From: Paludibacter sp.
Lineage (GTDB): Bacteria > Bacteroidota > Bacteroidia > Bacteroidales > Paludibacteraceae
DNA length: 64,000 bases
Direction of reading: 5' to 3'
Assembly (NCBI GenBank): GCA_024710005.1
Contig: JANJVQ010000001.1
Coordinates: 1-64,000, forward strand
Each line of letters starts with the position of its first letter. Within the stretch, counting starts at the first letter, position 1. A program made the translations under genes and the position numbers. Shown here one piece after another: positions 43,004 to 52,880 of the stretch. The notes under the pieces are model-generated. The model saw only the letters and a list, made by a program, of their open reading frames with translations, searched no databases and was not told the DNA's origin.

Positions 43004-43891
43004 CTATCTACTAACTCTCGAAAACCCATAGGGTTGTTTTTTCCCATTCCTTGTTTTCAGAAAAGCCCATACCCCACTCGCTTTTACTGCCAGCTCATTG
43101 ATATCACCGGTATCATTCACTGACAGTCTTTTCAACCGGAATAAATCTGTATTCAGCGTATTATAACCATAATCAACCGTTATTCCACAAACATATCCTG
43201 CTGTTTTGGCTAATTCAATATCTCTTTCCGAATAATCTCCATTGGGGTATGATAATGTGTTGATATTTAGCTGAAAATCATTCTCAAGTATTTGTTTTGA
43301 ACCTATAATTTCAGCAGCAGCTTCAGCATTATTACATTGAGGCAGAACCGGATGAAAACTCGTGTGTGACTGAAAATCAACCCATTCTTTCATTTCATCA
43401 AGCTCTGTCTTATCTAACGCTTGCCGGATTTCATACTCTTTTTCCTGTTCGAAACCATATTCTTCCAGTTTTTTCAATCGGAGCTGATTCGGAATTTTCT
43501 TCCAGTCTTCAACCATGGATGAAATGGGCTCATGCAAAAACCAAAAACGACGCTTGGTGTTGATGATGGATGCACATAAGAAAATGGTAACCGGAATTTG
43601 GTATCTTTTAATCACCGAAAGCAAGTCATAATTAGAAACATGTCCATCATCAAAGGTGATGATCAGTGCTTTCTTTGGTAATTTTGTGTTGTTCTGTACA
43701 GCATCAATATATTGTTGCAGGGAGATAATCTTGTATTTTCTCTTAATATAAGCGAAAGCTTTTGCCGCATCTTCTTTATTGATATCATGAAACAGAAGTA
43801 TGGTGACCTTATTCTTCTGGATAAATTCTCTGAAGAAAAAAGGCAATCCGGAATATCTTAGTATATTAAATATCAGACTTTTCATTGGCAT
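43004..43891 (-). CDS. Polysaccharide deacetylase (NodB domain)
   Basis: 295 residues. NodB motifs in order: LIITFDDGH (about residue 78, catalytic Asp), the metal-binding HTSFHP (about residue 177) and LSYPNGDYSERD (about residue 214). A short hydrophobic start is not a clear signal peptide. It should remove acetyl groups from a sugar, leaving amino groups that the formyltransferase or FemAB-like enzyme could modify. It is six bases after the GT4 gene. Confidence 0.87.
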   Translation of the reverse strand: MPMKSLIFNILRYSGLPFFFREFIQKNKVTILLFHDINKEDAAKAFAYIKRKYKIISLQQYIDAVQNNTKLPKKALIITFDDGHVSNYDLLSVIKRYQIPVTIFLCASIINTKRRFWFLHEPISSMVEDWKKIPNQLRLKKLEEYGFEQEKEYEIRQALDKTELDEMKEWVDFQSHTSFHPVLPQCNNAEAAAEIIGSKQILENDFQLNINTLSYPNGDYSERDIELAKTAGYVCGITVDYGYNTLNTDLFRLKRLSVNDTGDINELAVKASGVWAFLKTRNGKKQPYGFSRVSR

Positions 43892-43896
43892 GCAGA

Positions 43897-45021
43897 CTAA
43901 AACTCATATTGTTGCATCAGGTTTGAAATGTGACTATCAATACTGTAAGTCTCTCTGACAAACTGCTGTGCAAGCTGAGCTTTGCTTATACAGTCATTTT
44001 TATGTTTCAAAAATAACATAAATTTCTCAACTAAATCTCTTTCATCTTTAGTTTTATACAAGGTTGCATATTTCCCCTGAACCGTAATTTCTGACATAAC
44101 CTCCCAGTCGTTGACAAAAACAGGGATTCCGGTGGCCATTGCTTCAGCTACTGCTATACCAAACGTATCATAATCAGTCGCATATACAAAGGCATCAGAT
44201 TGCGCCAGTATCTGAGGGACATCAGTACGCATGCCCAGAAAGCTGACATGATTTAACAAATCATTTTCCCGGCAATAGTTTACACAATCATCATATTGAG
44301 AGGCAACAAAATCCAAACGTTTTCCAATTAACAGCAACTGAAAATCAACCTCCTGTTTTTTTAATAAATTTGCAAACCTGCACAAAGTCATTTGATCGCG
44401 AACCGGTATGAAGTTACCTACACTGCTTAACAACAAGGTGTCAGGAGATAAATTAAGTTCCTTTTTTATATTCTGATCACGTTGCAATTGATCAATTGCC
44501 TTATTATCGAAAGCATCAATGATTTTTGAAAAAGAGATGCCGTTATATACAACATGTTGTTTTACAGGATCCAGACTAAATCGCTTAACATAAAAATCTG
44601 ATTGGGACTTGCTTACAAAAATATTTTTATCGGTACGGCTGATGATGAATTTCAAAACAGACTTCGAGGCTTTGCTGTCGTTAAAATCATAACCATGCAG
44701 CGTAAGCATAATCCTGATTTTGGTGCCTAAGCAGGCAAAATAGGCGTAAAAAGCATCAACAGGCTGTTGAGCATGTACAATATCCACCTGATTCGTCAAT
44801 AACAACTTACGTAATTTCAGTAAATAAGCTAATTTATTGGCTCCGGGAGCTAATTTGAACATGGGCACGCCGCTGTTCAGATAGTCCTGTTCATATTCCC
44901 CTGTTTTCCTGTATACGCCCATGGCATCCAGTCCATGCTCAGGCGCGTGACGAAAAACATCCAACATGAGCGTTTCTGTTCCCCCACGGGTCAACGAACC
45001 AAATAAATAGGCTATCTTCAT
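43897..45021 (-). CDS. Glycosyltransferase family 4
   Basis: 374 residues from the ATG at 45021 (a TTG two codons earlier is the alternative). It opens MKIAYLFGSLTRGGTETL, has the IVHAQQPVDA segment and the GT4 motif YDTFGIAVAEAMATG with the E-x7-E glutamates. It transfers a sugar onto the growing lipid-linked chain. Confidence 0.88.
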   Translation of the reverse strand: MKIAYLFGSLTRGGTETLMLDVFRHAPEHGLDAMGVYRKTGEYEQDYLNSGVPMFKLAPGANKLAYLLKLRKLLLTNQVDIVHAQQPVDAFYAYFACLGTKIRIMLTLHGYDFNDSKASKSVLKFIISRTDKNIFVSKSQSDFYVKRFSLDPVKQHVVYNGISFSKIIDAFDNKAIDQLQRDQNIKKELNLSPDTLLLSSVGNFIPVRDQMTLCRFANLLKKQEVDFQLLLIGKRLDFVASQYDDCVNYCRENDLLNHVSFLGMRTDVPQILAQSDAFVYATDYDTFGIAVAEAMATGIPVFVNDWEVMSEITVQGKYATLYKTKDERDLVEKFMLFLKHKNDCISKAQLAQQFVRETYSIDSHISNLMQQYEF

Positions 45022-45044
45022 AAACAATTGATTATAGGTGTTAT

Positions 45045-46004
45045 TCAGCGTATTCTTCTCAATATAGTTTTAACCTTCGACCCCAGTTTTAAGAATGAAA
45101 ACCAGCATTTCACCAACCATTTTGGTAAAATCTGATAATATAAGCGATATTTCTTTTCTTGTAGCGACCAGTTAACCGATGTCAGCATATTCTTTATTTC
45201 AGCTTTGTGTTTTCCGGCCAGATAATAAGGTAACAACCCATACAAAGCCAGTCTTTCGTACAAATATTTGAAATCTTTGTTTTGCATTAACTGACCATAA
45301 TCAACAAACAGCATGTGTTCCTGTGTTTCGTATAACCGGTCGCTGACGGCTCTACCTGCTAAAACCACATCCTGATTATAATATGCTAAAGGTTTGTTTA
45401 CAAAAGCCACCGGATATTTTGTTGCAATGCGCACCCACAAATCAAAATCCTCTCCCAGTTTCAGAGCTGGTTTAAATCCCTGTTCCGCTTCAAAAACAGA
45501 TTTCGGAATTACAATGGAGATTGACGTCAGCGGCATACACAAGGTTTTGGCATACACCTGCAAATAATTGATTAATCCTTTTTCAAATCCGGTATCCAAT
45601 CCCAATGGTGCAAGCCTTAAAGACTTGTTTTTCACGAAATAGTAGTTGCAACCATAAATTCCGGCTTCCGGATAATCCTCAATCAGCTTATTCATTTGCT
45701 CCAGAAAATCCGGTTCCCACCAATCATCAGCATCCAGGAATGCAATGTAGTTGTATTTTGCAGCTTTTACCCCGTTGTTACGGGCGGTAGAAACACCTGA
45801 ATTGGATTGGGTTTTGATGCTCCAGCCACCAGAAGGTGCTGCGAGTTCCTTAAATAAGTTCCCGACGATTTCCACTCCATTGTCCACTGAACCATCATTC
45901 ACCACGATCAGTTCAAACTCCTGCAATGTTTGAGCAGCGACCGACCGAATGGCTTTTTCGATGTATAAAGCCTTGTTGTATAATGGAATAATAACAGAGA
46001 ACAT
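45045..46004 (-). CDS. Glycosyltransferase family 2
   Basis: 319 residues. GT-A fold with SVIIPLYNKALYIEKAIRSV at the start, VVNDGSVDNG, and the metal-binding LDADDWW (about residue 91). The C-terminal part is helical. An inverting or transfer enzyme of the locus; specific sugar unknown. Confidence 0.88.
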   Translation of the reverse strand: MFSVIIPLYNKALYIEKAIRSVAAQTLQEFELIVVNDGSVDNGVEIVGNLFKELAAPSGGWSIKTQSNSGVSTARNNGVKAAKYNYIAFLDADDWWEPDFLEQMNKLIEDYPEAGIYGCNYYFVKNKSLRLAPLGLDTGFEKGLINYLQVYAKTLCMPLTSISIVIPKSVFEAEQGFKPALKLGEDFDLWVRIATKYPVAFVNKPLAYYNQDVVLAGRAVSDRLYETQEHMLFVDYGQLMQNKDFKYLYERLALYGLLPYYLAGKHKAEIKNMLTSVNWSLQEKKYRLYYQILPKWLVKCWFSFLKLGSKVKTILRRIR

Positions 46005-46052
46005 ATATTTATTTACGCCTTTAAGTAATTCGTTTTATCGTTATCACCCAAG

Positions 46053-47009
46053 CTATTTCAAACATTTTTCAATCCAAAGATAAAATCTGAACAGCACCGG
46101 ATGAATTTTCAGTAGTTGATAGATTCTTTTGTGACGCGGAAAGATACTGATTTTTTTATATAAATGCCAGTTTATTTTGCTGCGAAGTTTACTGTCGTTA
46201 TTTCCGAACACTTTAATATCTTCCGGCATAAAACCCCTGAAATAAGACCCTGCGATTTCACGATAAATGATTTTTTTATCAATATTATCTTTTGAAACAA
46301 AAAACTCAGCCAGGGTGTTGGCAATGAATATAATGTCAAAAAGTCGCGTGATATTTGCATGTTGCGTGATGCTACCTTTCCTGATGCGATAGATGTATAA
46401 GCATTCCGGAATGATTTTTACCTTTTGGGCATAATAGCAGGCAATGGGTGTAAACAGGTTATCTTCGTGGAAAATACCTTCCTGAAAATGCAATTGATGC
46501 TGTAACAAAAATTCACGTCGATACAGTCTTAACACAGTGCATACAAAATGGAATTTCCGGTTAACCAGCGCAAATTGATTATAATAATCCCATCCCGATT
46601 CAAATTCAGCTAAAATTCCTTCATCCGGGGTATCTTCTGCATTCGTTTCCTCAAAATAACGTTTGCCATTGAAACAAATAAAATCTTCGCCAGTGGATTT
46701 GGCAACCAGTGTTTCCAGAGCATGCTTCTCAATTTTATCATCACTATCAAGCAAAAACACATAGTCCCCTTTGGCAGCAGCAATTCCGGCATTACGGGCG
46801 GCACTTAACCCTTTGTTATCCTGATTGATTACCTGAATTTTATCATACTTTGCTGCGTAGTTTTCCAGTATCGCCTGACTACCATCTGTTGAACCATCGT
46901 TCACACAAATCACCTCATAATGCGGATATGTCTGTGTCAACACACTATCAAGACATTCAGCAAGATAAAGCTCTACATTGTAAACCGGTATGATAACTGA
47001 TATCAACAT
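46053..47009 (-). CDS. Glycosyltransferase family 2
   Basis: 318 residues. SVIIPVYNVELYLAECLDSV, VNDGSTDGS and LLDSDD (about residue 89) mark it as GT2. It is three bases after the next gene upstream and shows the same arrangement as its neighbours. Confidence 0.88.
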   Translation of the reverse strand: MLISVIIPVYNVELYLAECLDSVLTQTYPHYEVICVNDGSTDGSQAILENYAAKYDKIQVINQDNKGLSAARNAGIAAAKGDYVFLLDSDDKIEKHALETLVAKSTGEDFICFNGKRYFEETNAEDTPDEGILAEFESGWDYYNQFALVNRKFHFVCTVLRLYRREFLLQHQLHFQEGIFHEDNLFTPIACYYAQKVKIIPECLYIYRIRKGSITQHANITRLFDIIFIANTLAEFFVSKDNIDKKIIYREIAGSYFRGFMPEDIKVFGNNDSKLRSKINWHLYKKISIFPRHKRIYQLLKIHPVLFRFYLWIEKCLK

Positions 47010-47011
47010 CT

Positions 47012-47803
47012 TCAGTTTTTAGGGATTAATATCTTTTTAATTTTCACAAGTGTTTTGATGGTTTCAAGATAATTCAGCTTTACACATGAATTAAACTGCT
47101 CTTTAACAGATGGTTTATAAAACCTGTGACTAAGTTTACCACATTCCCTCACAACTGCATTGATTCTTTTCGTGTGAAAGCGGTCGGTATTGAAGAACCG
47201 CGAATACCAGGTATGAATCAGAAATGGCTCCTGATTGTGGTTATATAATATCGTTGATTCACCATCCGGGTGTGTATCAGCGTTCAGGTATAAAGTCCTG
47301 AACTCCTGACTCAGCCACACGAAGAAATGACAATAGGGTTCGTTGTTAATAAATTTATATTCACCCTTCAGTATATGCTTGGGATATTGATTCATATACG
47401 TGTCCTGATGCAATGGGTAGTTAGCAATCACATCTTCTGAGAATTTCTTTCTGATTTCCCTTACATTGAGAATATTGAAAAACGGGTTAGTAACCAGTGG
47501 ATTAAATTTCCGGATATCCACCATGCCACCATCAGGCATTCCGCAATTAACATAACCATTCTCAACAACATATTCCAATAAGGACTCCAAACGTTCCAGG
47601 TCATATACAAAAGCATCTTCATCAATATTGATGATGATATCAGCCTCTTCATCACGAATCATTTGATACAGGTAACCATCAGCAGTCGTATTCAGCAAAC
47701 GAACTTTCTCATAAGGCAAATCCATGAAAAACATGGATCGTTTATACAAGGCATCGTTCATCGAACGGGTGTAAATCTTTATTTTCAATTTGCTTGTATT
47801 CAT
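47012..47803 (-). CDS. Unclassified GT-A-like protein with DxD motif
   Basis: 263 residues, no signal peptide. The central NIDEDAFV (about residue 60) looks like a metal-binding DxD of GT-A glycosyltransferases, and GGMVDIRKFNP and HFFVWLSQEF are conserved-looking. I do not recognise a named GT family. Overlaps the GT14-like gene upstream by four bases, so it is translationally coupled; a glycosyltransferase role is inferred from context. Confidence 0.7.
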   Translation of the reverse strand: MNTSKLKIKIYTRSMNDALYKRSMFFMDLPYEKVRLLNTTADGYLYQMIRDEEADIIINIDEDAFVYDLERLESLLEYVVENGYVNCGMPDGGMVDIRKFNPLVTNPFFNILNVREIRKKFSEDVIANYPLHQDTYMNQYPKHILKGEYKFINNEPYCHFFVWLSQEFRTLYLNADTHPDGESTILYNHNQEPFLIHTWYSRFFNTDRFHTKRINAVVRECGKLSHRFYKPSVKEQFNSCVKLNYLETIKTLVKIKKILIPKN

Positions 47804-48657
47804 AAACCGGCTGATTTAATTTTTTCTATCAGTGTAGCAGAGTTGATTTTATCGAACTTGCGGGCAAAGAAACAATCAGACTCCAGGATACGGTCATAGT
47901 CTTTTTCAGTCAGCGTAACCGGATTTGCACCATCTTCTCCCCAATCAATATAACGCAGGTAATTATTAGTCACCGGTACATCCAGATTCAGTAACACCGT
48001 CTGCAGAAAAATCTCCTCCCCGATACTTGTACACCTGAATCGCCTGATATAGCCGGGATTTTCATCAACAAAACGGATGAAAGTCTCTACAGCTTTCCGT
48101 GATAAGCTCCAGTAAGTTCCACCTGCCCAAAGTTTTCCGTCAAAAAAAGGAAATTTTCGGTTTATTTTCAGCTTCTTCTGTATCCTGAGGCTCAGGCGTA
48201 TGAGTTCCCAAAAACGACCCCTGACATCCACGCGGTTCAGTCCAACCCAATAATACCGGATGCGTTTTAATCCTCCGTCCTCTCCCCAGCTTTCACGTGG
48301 AAGTGGAAAATACTCCATGAAATTCTCGTGTTGATGTTTCTCAAAGAAGTCCTTGAATTCAGCTAACGGCTTAACCGGAAAATCACTGCCCGTAATGAGG
48401 TGAAAATATGCGTATTCATTTCGCTTATATGCTTCCTTCATCAACAATAGAATAGCCATCAGGTGATTACTTCCGCCCCATTCAATATGGTAATTATTGA
48501 AAAGAAACACATTGTTTATTTGCGACAGAGCAGTTATATCTTCTTTACATTTCTTATCAATGTGGATGAAAAATGTAAAATCATCATCAAAAAAATCTAC
48601 GATTTCTTTCAGAAAATCAAGATCTTTATAAGCAGTGATGAGTATGGCTTGTTTCAT
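47800..48657 (-). CDS. GT14-type (core-2/I-branching) glycosyltransferase
   Basis: 285 residues. It opens AILITAYKDLDFLKE and has FIHIDKKC, HLITGSDFPVKPL, and the WAGGTYWSLSRKAVE and GEEIFLQT segments typical of bacterial beta-1,6-N-acetylglucosaminyltransferase-like GT14 proteins. It would add a branching GlcNAc or similar. Embedded in the GT cluster. Confidence 0.85.
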   Translation of the reverse strand: MKQAILITAYKDLDFLKEIVDFFDDDFTFFIHIDKKCKEDITALSQINNVFLFNNYHIEWGGSNHLMAILLLMKEAYKRNEYAYFHLITGSDFPVKPLAEFKDFFEKHQHENFMEYFPLPRESWGEDGGLKRIRYYWVGLNRVDVRGRFWELIRLSLRIQKKLKINRKFPFFDGKLWAGGTYWSLSRKAVETFIRFVDENPGYIRRFRCTSIGEEIFLQTVLLNLDVPVTNNYLRYIDWGEDGANPVTLTEKDYDRILESDCFFARKFDKINSATLIEKIKSAGL

Positions 48658-48671
48658 GGTCTGTTAAAGTT

Positions 48672-49655
48672 TTATCTGACAAACAACTTGACAATCAACT
48701 GAGGTCTTAATTCAATTAGAGCACCTAAATATTGCAACAGGTTGTTGATTTTTTTAATTCTAAAATGTTGTAAAAATGTAAAAACCTGTTGCTGAAAGTA
48801 CTTGTTAAGTCTGACATTCAATAGTTTCTGATCAAAGAATAAAACGGAAGCATTTGCTTTGACAATCTTCAGATAGTGATTTTTCACAACTTTTATCTCC
48901 GCTATCTCGCTGATTTTATAAGCAATAAATCCATCCACAAAATCAACAATTTCTTTCTCACTTAATACAGGCAACGCTTTACTCAGGTAACGGATTTGAA
49001 TTTCCCTGCACTTTTCAGCAGACCTCGGATCGGTTGAGGTAACCTGTGTCCGGTGCATTCTATACAAATACATCACATCCGGCAGATTCACCATTCTGCA
49101 AAAAAATGCCGCCCTTGCCCATAAGTCATAGTCTTCTGCCGGAAAAGTTTCCTGCTTGTAATATAAATTATTTTTTTCAAAGACATCTCTTCTGAAAACA
49201 GATGAAGCATGCAATACGGCAGAATAAAACATCATGGTTATTTTCACCTGTTCCGGGTCACGGTCTCTTATCCACAATTGATTATCAGCACCAAACATCT
49301 GCATGGCACAGGAACATAAATCAATATCCGGATGAGATTCCAAAAAATCGACCTGTGTTTGCAGGCGGTGTGGTAAGGAAATATCATCCCCATCCATGCG
49401 GGCGATGTATTTGCCAGTTGCGAGTTTTAGTCCGGTATTCAGGTTATTAGCTAAACCGCTGTTTACTTCATTCCGGTGATATACAATCCTTGCATCAGAG
49501 AAAGTCTGTACCACTTCAGCCGAACGATCTGTAGAACAATCATCCAGTATAATCAGCTCAAAATCAGCATAAGTCTGGTTAAGCATACTCTGTATGGCCT
49601 CAGACAAATACGGTTCCGCGTTATATACCGGCATCAGGATACTTACAGAAGGCAT
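48672..49655 (-). CDS. Glycosyltransferase family 2
   Basis: 327 residues. SILMPVYNAEPYLSEAI, LDDCSTDRSAE and RMDGDDISLPHR (about residue 89) are GT2 motifs of the TagF/WcaA-like kind. Shares one base with the next upstream gene's stop (49655). Confidence 0.88.
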   Translation of the reverse strand: MPSVSILMPVYNAEPYLSEAIQSMLNQTYADFELIILDDCSTDRSAEVVQTFSDARIVYHRNEVNSGLANNLNTGLKLATGKYIARMDGDDISLPHRLQTQVDFLESHPDIDLCSCAMQMFGADNQLWIRDRDPEQVKITMMFYSAVLHASSVFRRDVFEKNNLYYKQETFPAEDYDLWARAAFFCRMVNLPDVMYLYRMHRTQVTSTDPRSAEKCREIQIRYLSKALPVLSEKEIVDFVDGFIAYKISEIAEIKVVKNHYLKIVKANASVLFFDQKLLNVRLNKYFQQQVFTFLQHFRIKKINNLLQYLGALIELRPQLIVKLFVR

Positions 49656-50569
49656 TATGTTATTTTTATTTTAAAATAATAATAGATATTATACACATAG
49701 TACATCAGGATAATCAGTATGTGTCTGGGATACATTTTCTTAAAAATCTTCCGGTTTATTTCCCTGCTGATTTTAAATTTCGCACGATATTTAACCCACT
49801 GTTTAGCCCAAAAATAAGCATAATCCAGCCTTTTTATTTTTCGGTCATACTGAATGATATAATTCAGAATATCAACGCCTTCTAAAAAACTTTTTCCCAG
49901 TTTCTCCGCTTTCGAGGAAGTATTGCTGTCATGCATCCTGTAATTACTCAGGATTCTATCATAAGCCAGTACATCTGTTTTCTGACACAACAATACATAG
50001 AAGAACCAATCGCCGCACAAATGCATTTTCTCATACAAAGTATGCTGAATATTTAAAAACACATCCCGTCTGAAAACCGTCATACTCACGTTATATACAA
50101 CGTTCGTGAATAACAATTTCTCACGTATAAACTGATCTCCGGGAAAGACCTGCACCTTGTTTTCAGGTTTTAACCCCCAAGGTTCTGAATCGTTTAACTG
50201 ATAACGTGCCAGCGCATAAGCTAATCCTACATTAGGGTATTTTTCCATTTCTGAAATCATACATTCCAAAAACTCCGGCTCTGCCCAGTCATCACTCTCG
50301 GCTATCCACACATACTCCCCGCGTGCCATGGCAATCCCTTTGTTCCATTGTTTAAAGGGACTTCCACTGTTTTTAGTATTTATTACACAATGACTTACTT
50401 TCGGATTGTGCTGATAAGACATGAGCACCTCGCGGCTATTATCCGTTGAGCTATCATCCAGCAAGATCAATTCAAAATCCTGATAGGTTTGATTCAGAAT
50501 GCTATCAATGCGCTGTTTCAGATAGGGCGCATGATTATAATTGGGAACTATGACAGATACAGTAGGCAT
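49655..50569 (-). CDS. Glycosyltransferase family 2
   Basis: 304 residues. SVIVPNYNHAPYLKQRIDSI, LDDSSTDNS and AESDDWAEPEF (about residue 90; ESDD in place of DxDD) mark a GT2 of the WbbL/capsule type. The last part is basic. Third in order after the ABC transporter. Confidence 0.88.
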   Translation of the reverse strand: MPTVSVIVPNYNHAPYLKQRIDSILNQTYQDFELILLDDSSTDNSREVLMSYQHNPKVSHCVINTKNSGSPFKQWNKGIAMARGEYVWIAESDDWAEPEFLECMISEMEKYPNVGLAYALARYQLNDSEPWGLKPENKVQVFPGDQFIREKLLFTNVVYNVSMTVFRRDVFLNIQHTLYEKMHLCGDWFFYVLLCQKTDVLAYDRILSNYRMHDSNTSSKAEKLGKSFLEGVDILNYIIQYDRKIKRLDYAYFWAKQWVKYRAKFKISREINRKIFKKMYPRHILIILMYYVYNIYYYFKIKIT

Positions 50570-50572
50570 ATT

Positions 50573-51862
50573 TTATATTGATCGATAATCTACATCAAAA
50601 AGGACATTCCCCCAGCGACTGTTCCAAACCGAATAACCGATTAATTCTTTGGAATCAAACCCTACAATATTGAACTTGGCAACCTGATGCACCACATCGT
50701 AATCTAACATTCCTTCCGCAAAGTTACCTTTTCCGACAGATAAACTAACAAGGTAGCCCCCAATTGTCAGCTTGTGATTTTTCAGTCGAATTCGGATTGT
50801 TTTTTCTTCATTCTCATTGATATCAAACAAATCACTGCCAAACCAACCTCCAATGGCTTGTTCTTCGTTATTGAAAATTGTTCCGTTGATGCGTATATTT
50901 TCTGTTTTTCGGTTTCCTTTGAATTTACATACCAACACAATCTCATCATTAGTATAAAAACTATCACTATCCTGCTCAAATCCAACGCTTTGAAACGCGA
51001 CATCCATTCCATAACCTTTTACGCGCGATTTGGCAACCAATTCTGCTGCTGAAATTTGATTGTATGATTCCAGTTTGTTGTTCAGATAAAATGAAATGCC
51101 CTGTTCAGTTTCACCTTCAAACGCTACACTTCCATCGACCAGTACAACTGCTTTATTACATAAATTACGAACAGCTCCCATATTATGACTCACAAAAAGC
51201 ACTGTTCTGCCATCCCCTTTGCTAACATCCTGCATTTTGCCAATGGCTTTTTTCTGAAACTCGGCGTCTCCCACAGCTAATACCTCATCCACAACCAAAA
51301 TTTCCGGTTCGAGATGTGCTGCAATAGAAAAACCCAAACGCACGGTCATACCGCTCGAATAACGTTTGACAGGCGTATCAATATAACGTTCAACTCCCGC
51401 AAATTCAATGATCTCATCTAATTTGGCATTAATCTCAGCTTTAGTCATGCCCATGATAGCGCCGTTCATGAAAATATTTTCACGACCTGTCATTTCAGGA
51501 TGAAAACCGGTTCCGACTTCGAGCAGGGAAGCTATACGTCCTTTGGCGCGAATAGTACCGGTAGTTGGTGTTGTAACTTTCGAAAGAATCTTCAGCAGCG
51601 TAGATTTTCCAGCGCCATTTTTACCGATGATGCCAATAACATCGCCTTGTTCAACCTTAAAATTGATATCTTTGAGCGCCCATACATACTCGCTGGTTCC
51701 TTTGTGAGCCCGGTCGTTCACCTCCCCTATTTTCAAATAGGGATCTTCTTTTCCGAGGATGTTCATTTTCCACCACCGGTTTAAATCGTGACTCAGGGTA
51801 CGGGTTGATACAAGTCCTAATCTGTATTGTTTGGAAATATTTTCAAACTCAATTGCTGTCAT
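50573..51862 (-). CDS. wzt: O-antigen/polysaccharide ABC transporter ATP-binding protein (Wzt)
   Basis: 429 residues. Nucleotide-binding domain with Walker A GKNGAGKST (residues 80-88), signature YSSGMTVRLGFS and Walker B ILVVDEV. After about residue 265 a C-terminal Wzt-type beta-sandwich (with IRINGTIFNNEE, GGWFGSDLF) follows; such domains bind the chain terminus and set export specificity. With wzm it exports the finished lipid-linked chain. Confidence 0.93.
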   Translation of the reverse strand: MTAIEFENISKQYRLGLVSTRTLSHDLNRWWKMNILGKEDPYLKIGEVNDRAHKGTSEYVWALKDINFKVEQGDVIGIIGKNGAGKSTLLKILSKVTTPTTGTIRAKGRIASLLEVGTGFHPEMTGRENIFMNGAIMGMTKAEINAKLDEIIEFAGVERYIDTPVKRYSSGMTVRLGFSIAAHLEPEILVVDEVLAVGDAEFQKKAIGKMQDVSKGDGRTVLFVSHNMGAVRNLCNKAVVLVDGSVAFEGETEQGISFYLNNKLESYNQISAAELVAKSRVKGYGMDVAFQSVGFEQDSDSFYTNDEIVLVCKFKGNRKTENIRINGTIFNNEEQAIGGWFGSDLFDINENEEKTIRIRLKNHKLTIGGYLVSLSVGKGNFAEGMLDYDVVHQVAKFNIVGFDSKELIGYSVWNSRWGNVLFDVDYRSI

Positions 51863-51932
51863 GTATTCCTTTAAATGTGATTTTAATTATTTAAGTAACT
51901 TTCATCTGCATGTTGGATTATGCAAATCAGAA

Positions 51933-52769
51933 TTAGACCGTATCCATGAAACTACGTTGCACCTTATTGAAAACCACAATTCCTATCCCCATTAGTACCA
52001 CCATAAAAACGAAACTATAAGCCAGCATGCCCCAACTGAAAGTCCCCACTCCCATCATGCCATATTTGAATGTTTCGAGTATGGAAGTGACCGGATTAAT
52101 AGCCATAATCCACTGTTTATCCGGAGACATGGTACTCAACGGATAAATTACCGGAGTTGCGTACATCCAAAGTTGCACAATAAACGTAAATAGTATTGTT
52201 AAATCACGATATTTTGTCGTAAGTGAAGAAATGATAACACCAAATCCAAGTGATAAACCGGCAAGCATCAAAACCAACAAAGGTAATAATAGTATATAAG
52301 CATTCGGTGCAACATTTACCCCGGAAAGCAAATAATATACATATACACCAATGAATAATAAAAACTGAATGCCCATCCTGACTAAATTAGATGTTACAGT
52401 GGACAGCGGAACAATCATCCTGGGAAAATATACTTTTCCGAAGATATGCTGATTGGTGGTAAATGTAGAAGCAGTTTTATTGAGACAATCGGAAAAATAC
52501 TGCCAGCAAACAATTCCGGCTAAGTAAAACAGAGGCTGCGGTAACCCGTCTGTCGATATCTTGGCTATACCACCAAAAACCACCATGTACATGATGGTGG
52601 TTAAAGCTGGCTGAATGAAATACCATGCAGGTCCGAGAATTGTTTGTTTGTACTGTGTGATGATATCCTTTTTCACAAACATGCTAAACAAATCACGATA
52701 TTGCCAAATCTCTTTAAAGTCAACCTCAAATAAACGATTTTTGGGTTTAATGACCGTGGTGTACTCCAT
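51933..52769 (-). CDS. wzm: Polysaccharide ABC transporter permease (Wzm)
   Basis: 278 residues with six helices and the ABC-2 permease start YRDLFSMFVKKDIITQYKQTILGPAWYFIQP (short motif KKDIITQYKQ). PINVTS-like coupling segments and a WMYATPVIYP helix are typical. It is the first gene of the minus-strand glycan operon, with a 108-base gap of dispersed repeats between it and pulA. Confidence 0.93.
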   Translation of the reverse strand: MEYTTVIKPKNRLFEVDFKEIWQYRDLFSMFVKKDIITQYKQTILGPAWYFIQPALTTIMYMVVFGGIAKISTDGLPQPLFYLAGIVCWQYFSDCLNKTASTFTTNQHIFGKVYFPRMIVPLSTVTSNLVRMGIQFLLFIGVYVYYLLSGVNVAPNAYILLLPLLVLMLAGLSLGFGVIISSLTTKYRDLTILFTFIVQLWMYATPVIYPLSTMSPDKQWIMAINPVTSILETFKYGMMGVGTFSWGMLAYSFVFMVVLMGIGIVVFNKVQRSFMDTV

Positions 52770-52789
52770 ATAATTGTATCAAATTTAAA

Positions 52790-52880
52790 CGTCATTGCGA
52801 GCAAAGCAACCCCCCGTCATTGCGAGTAGGCGAAGCCTGCGAAGCAACCCCCATCATTGCGAGCAAAGCGAAGCAATCTA
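52790..52880. repeat. Dispersed 'CATTGCGAGC' repeat, three units
   Basis: Three tandem variants of CGTCATTGCGAGCAAAGC.AACCCCC (about 52790-52814, 52815-52851, 52852-52880) fill the space between wzm and pulA, and the pulA stop (52878-52880) is within the last. This repeat word is common in intergenic DNA of several bacterial phyla. Confidence 0.8.
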
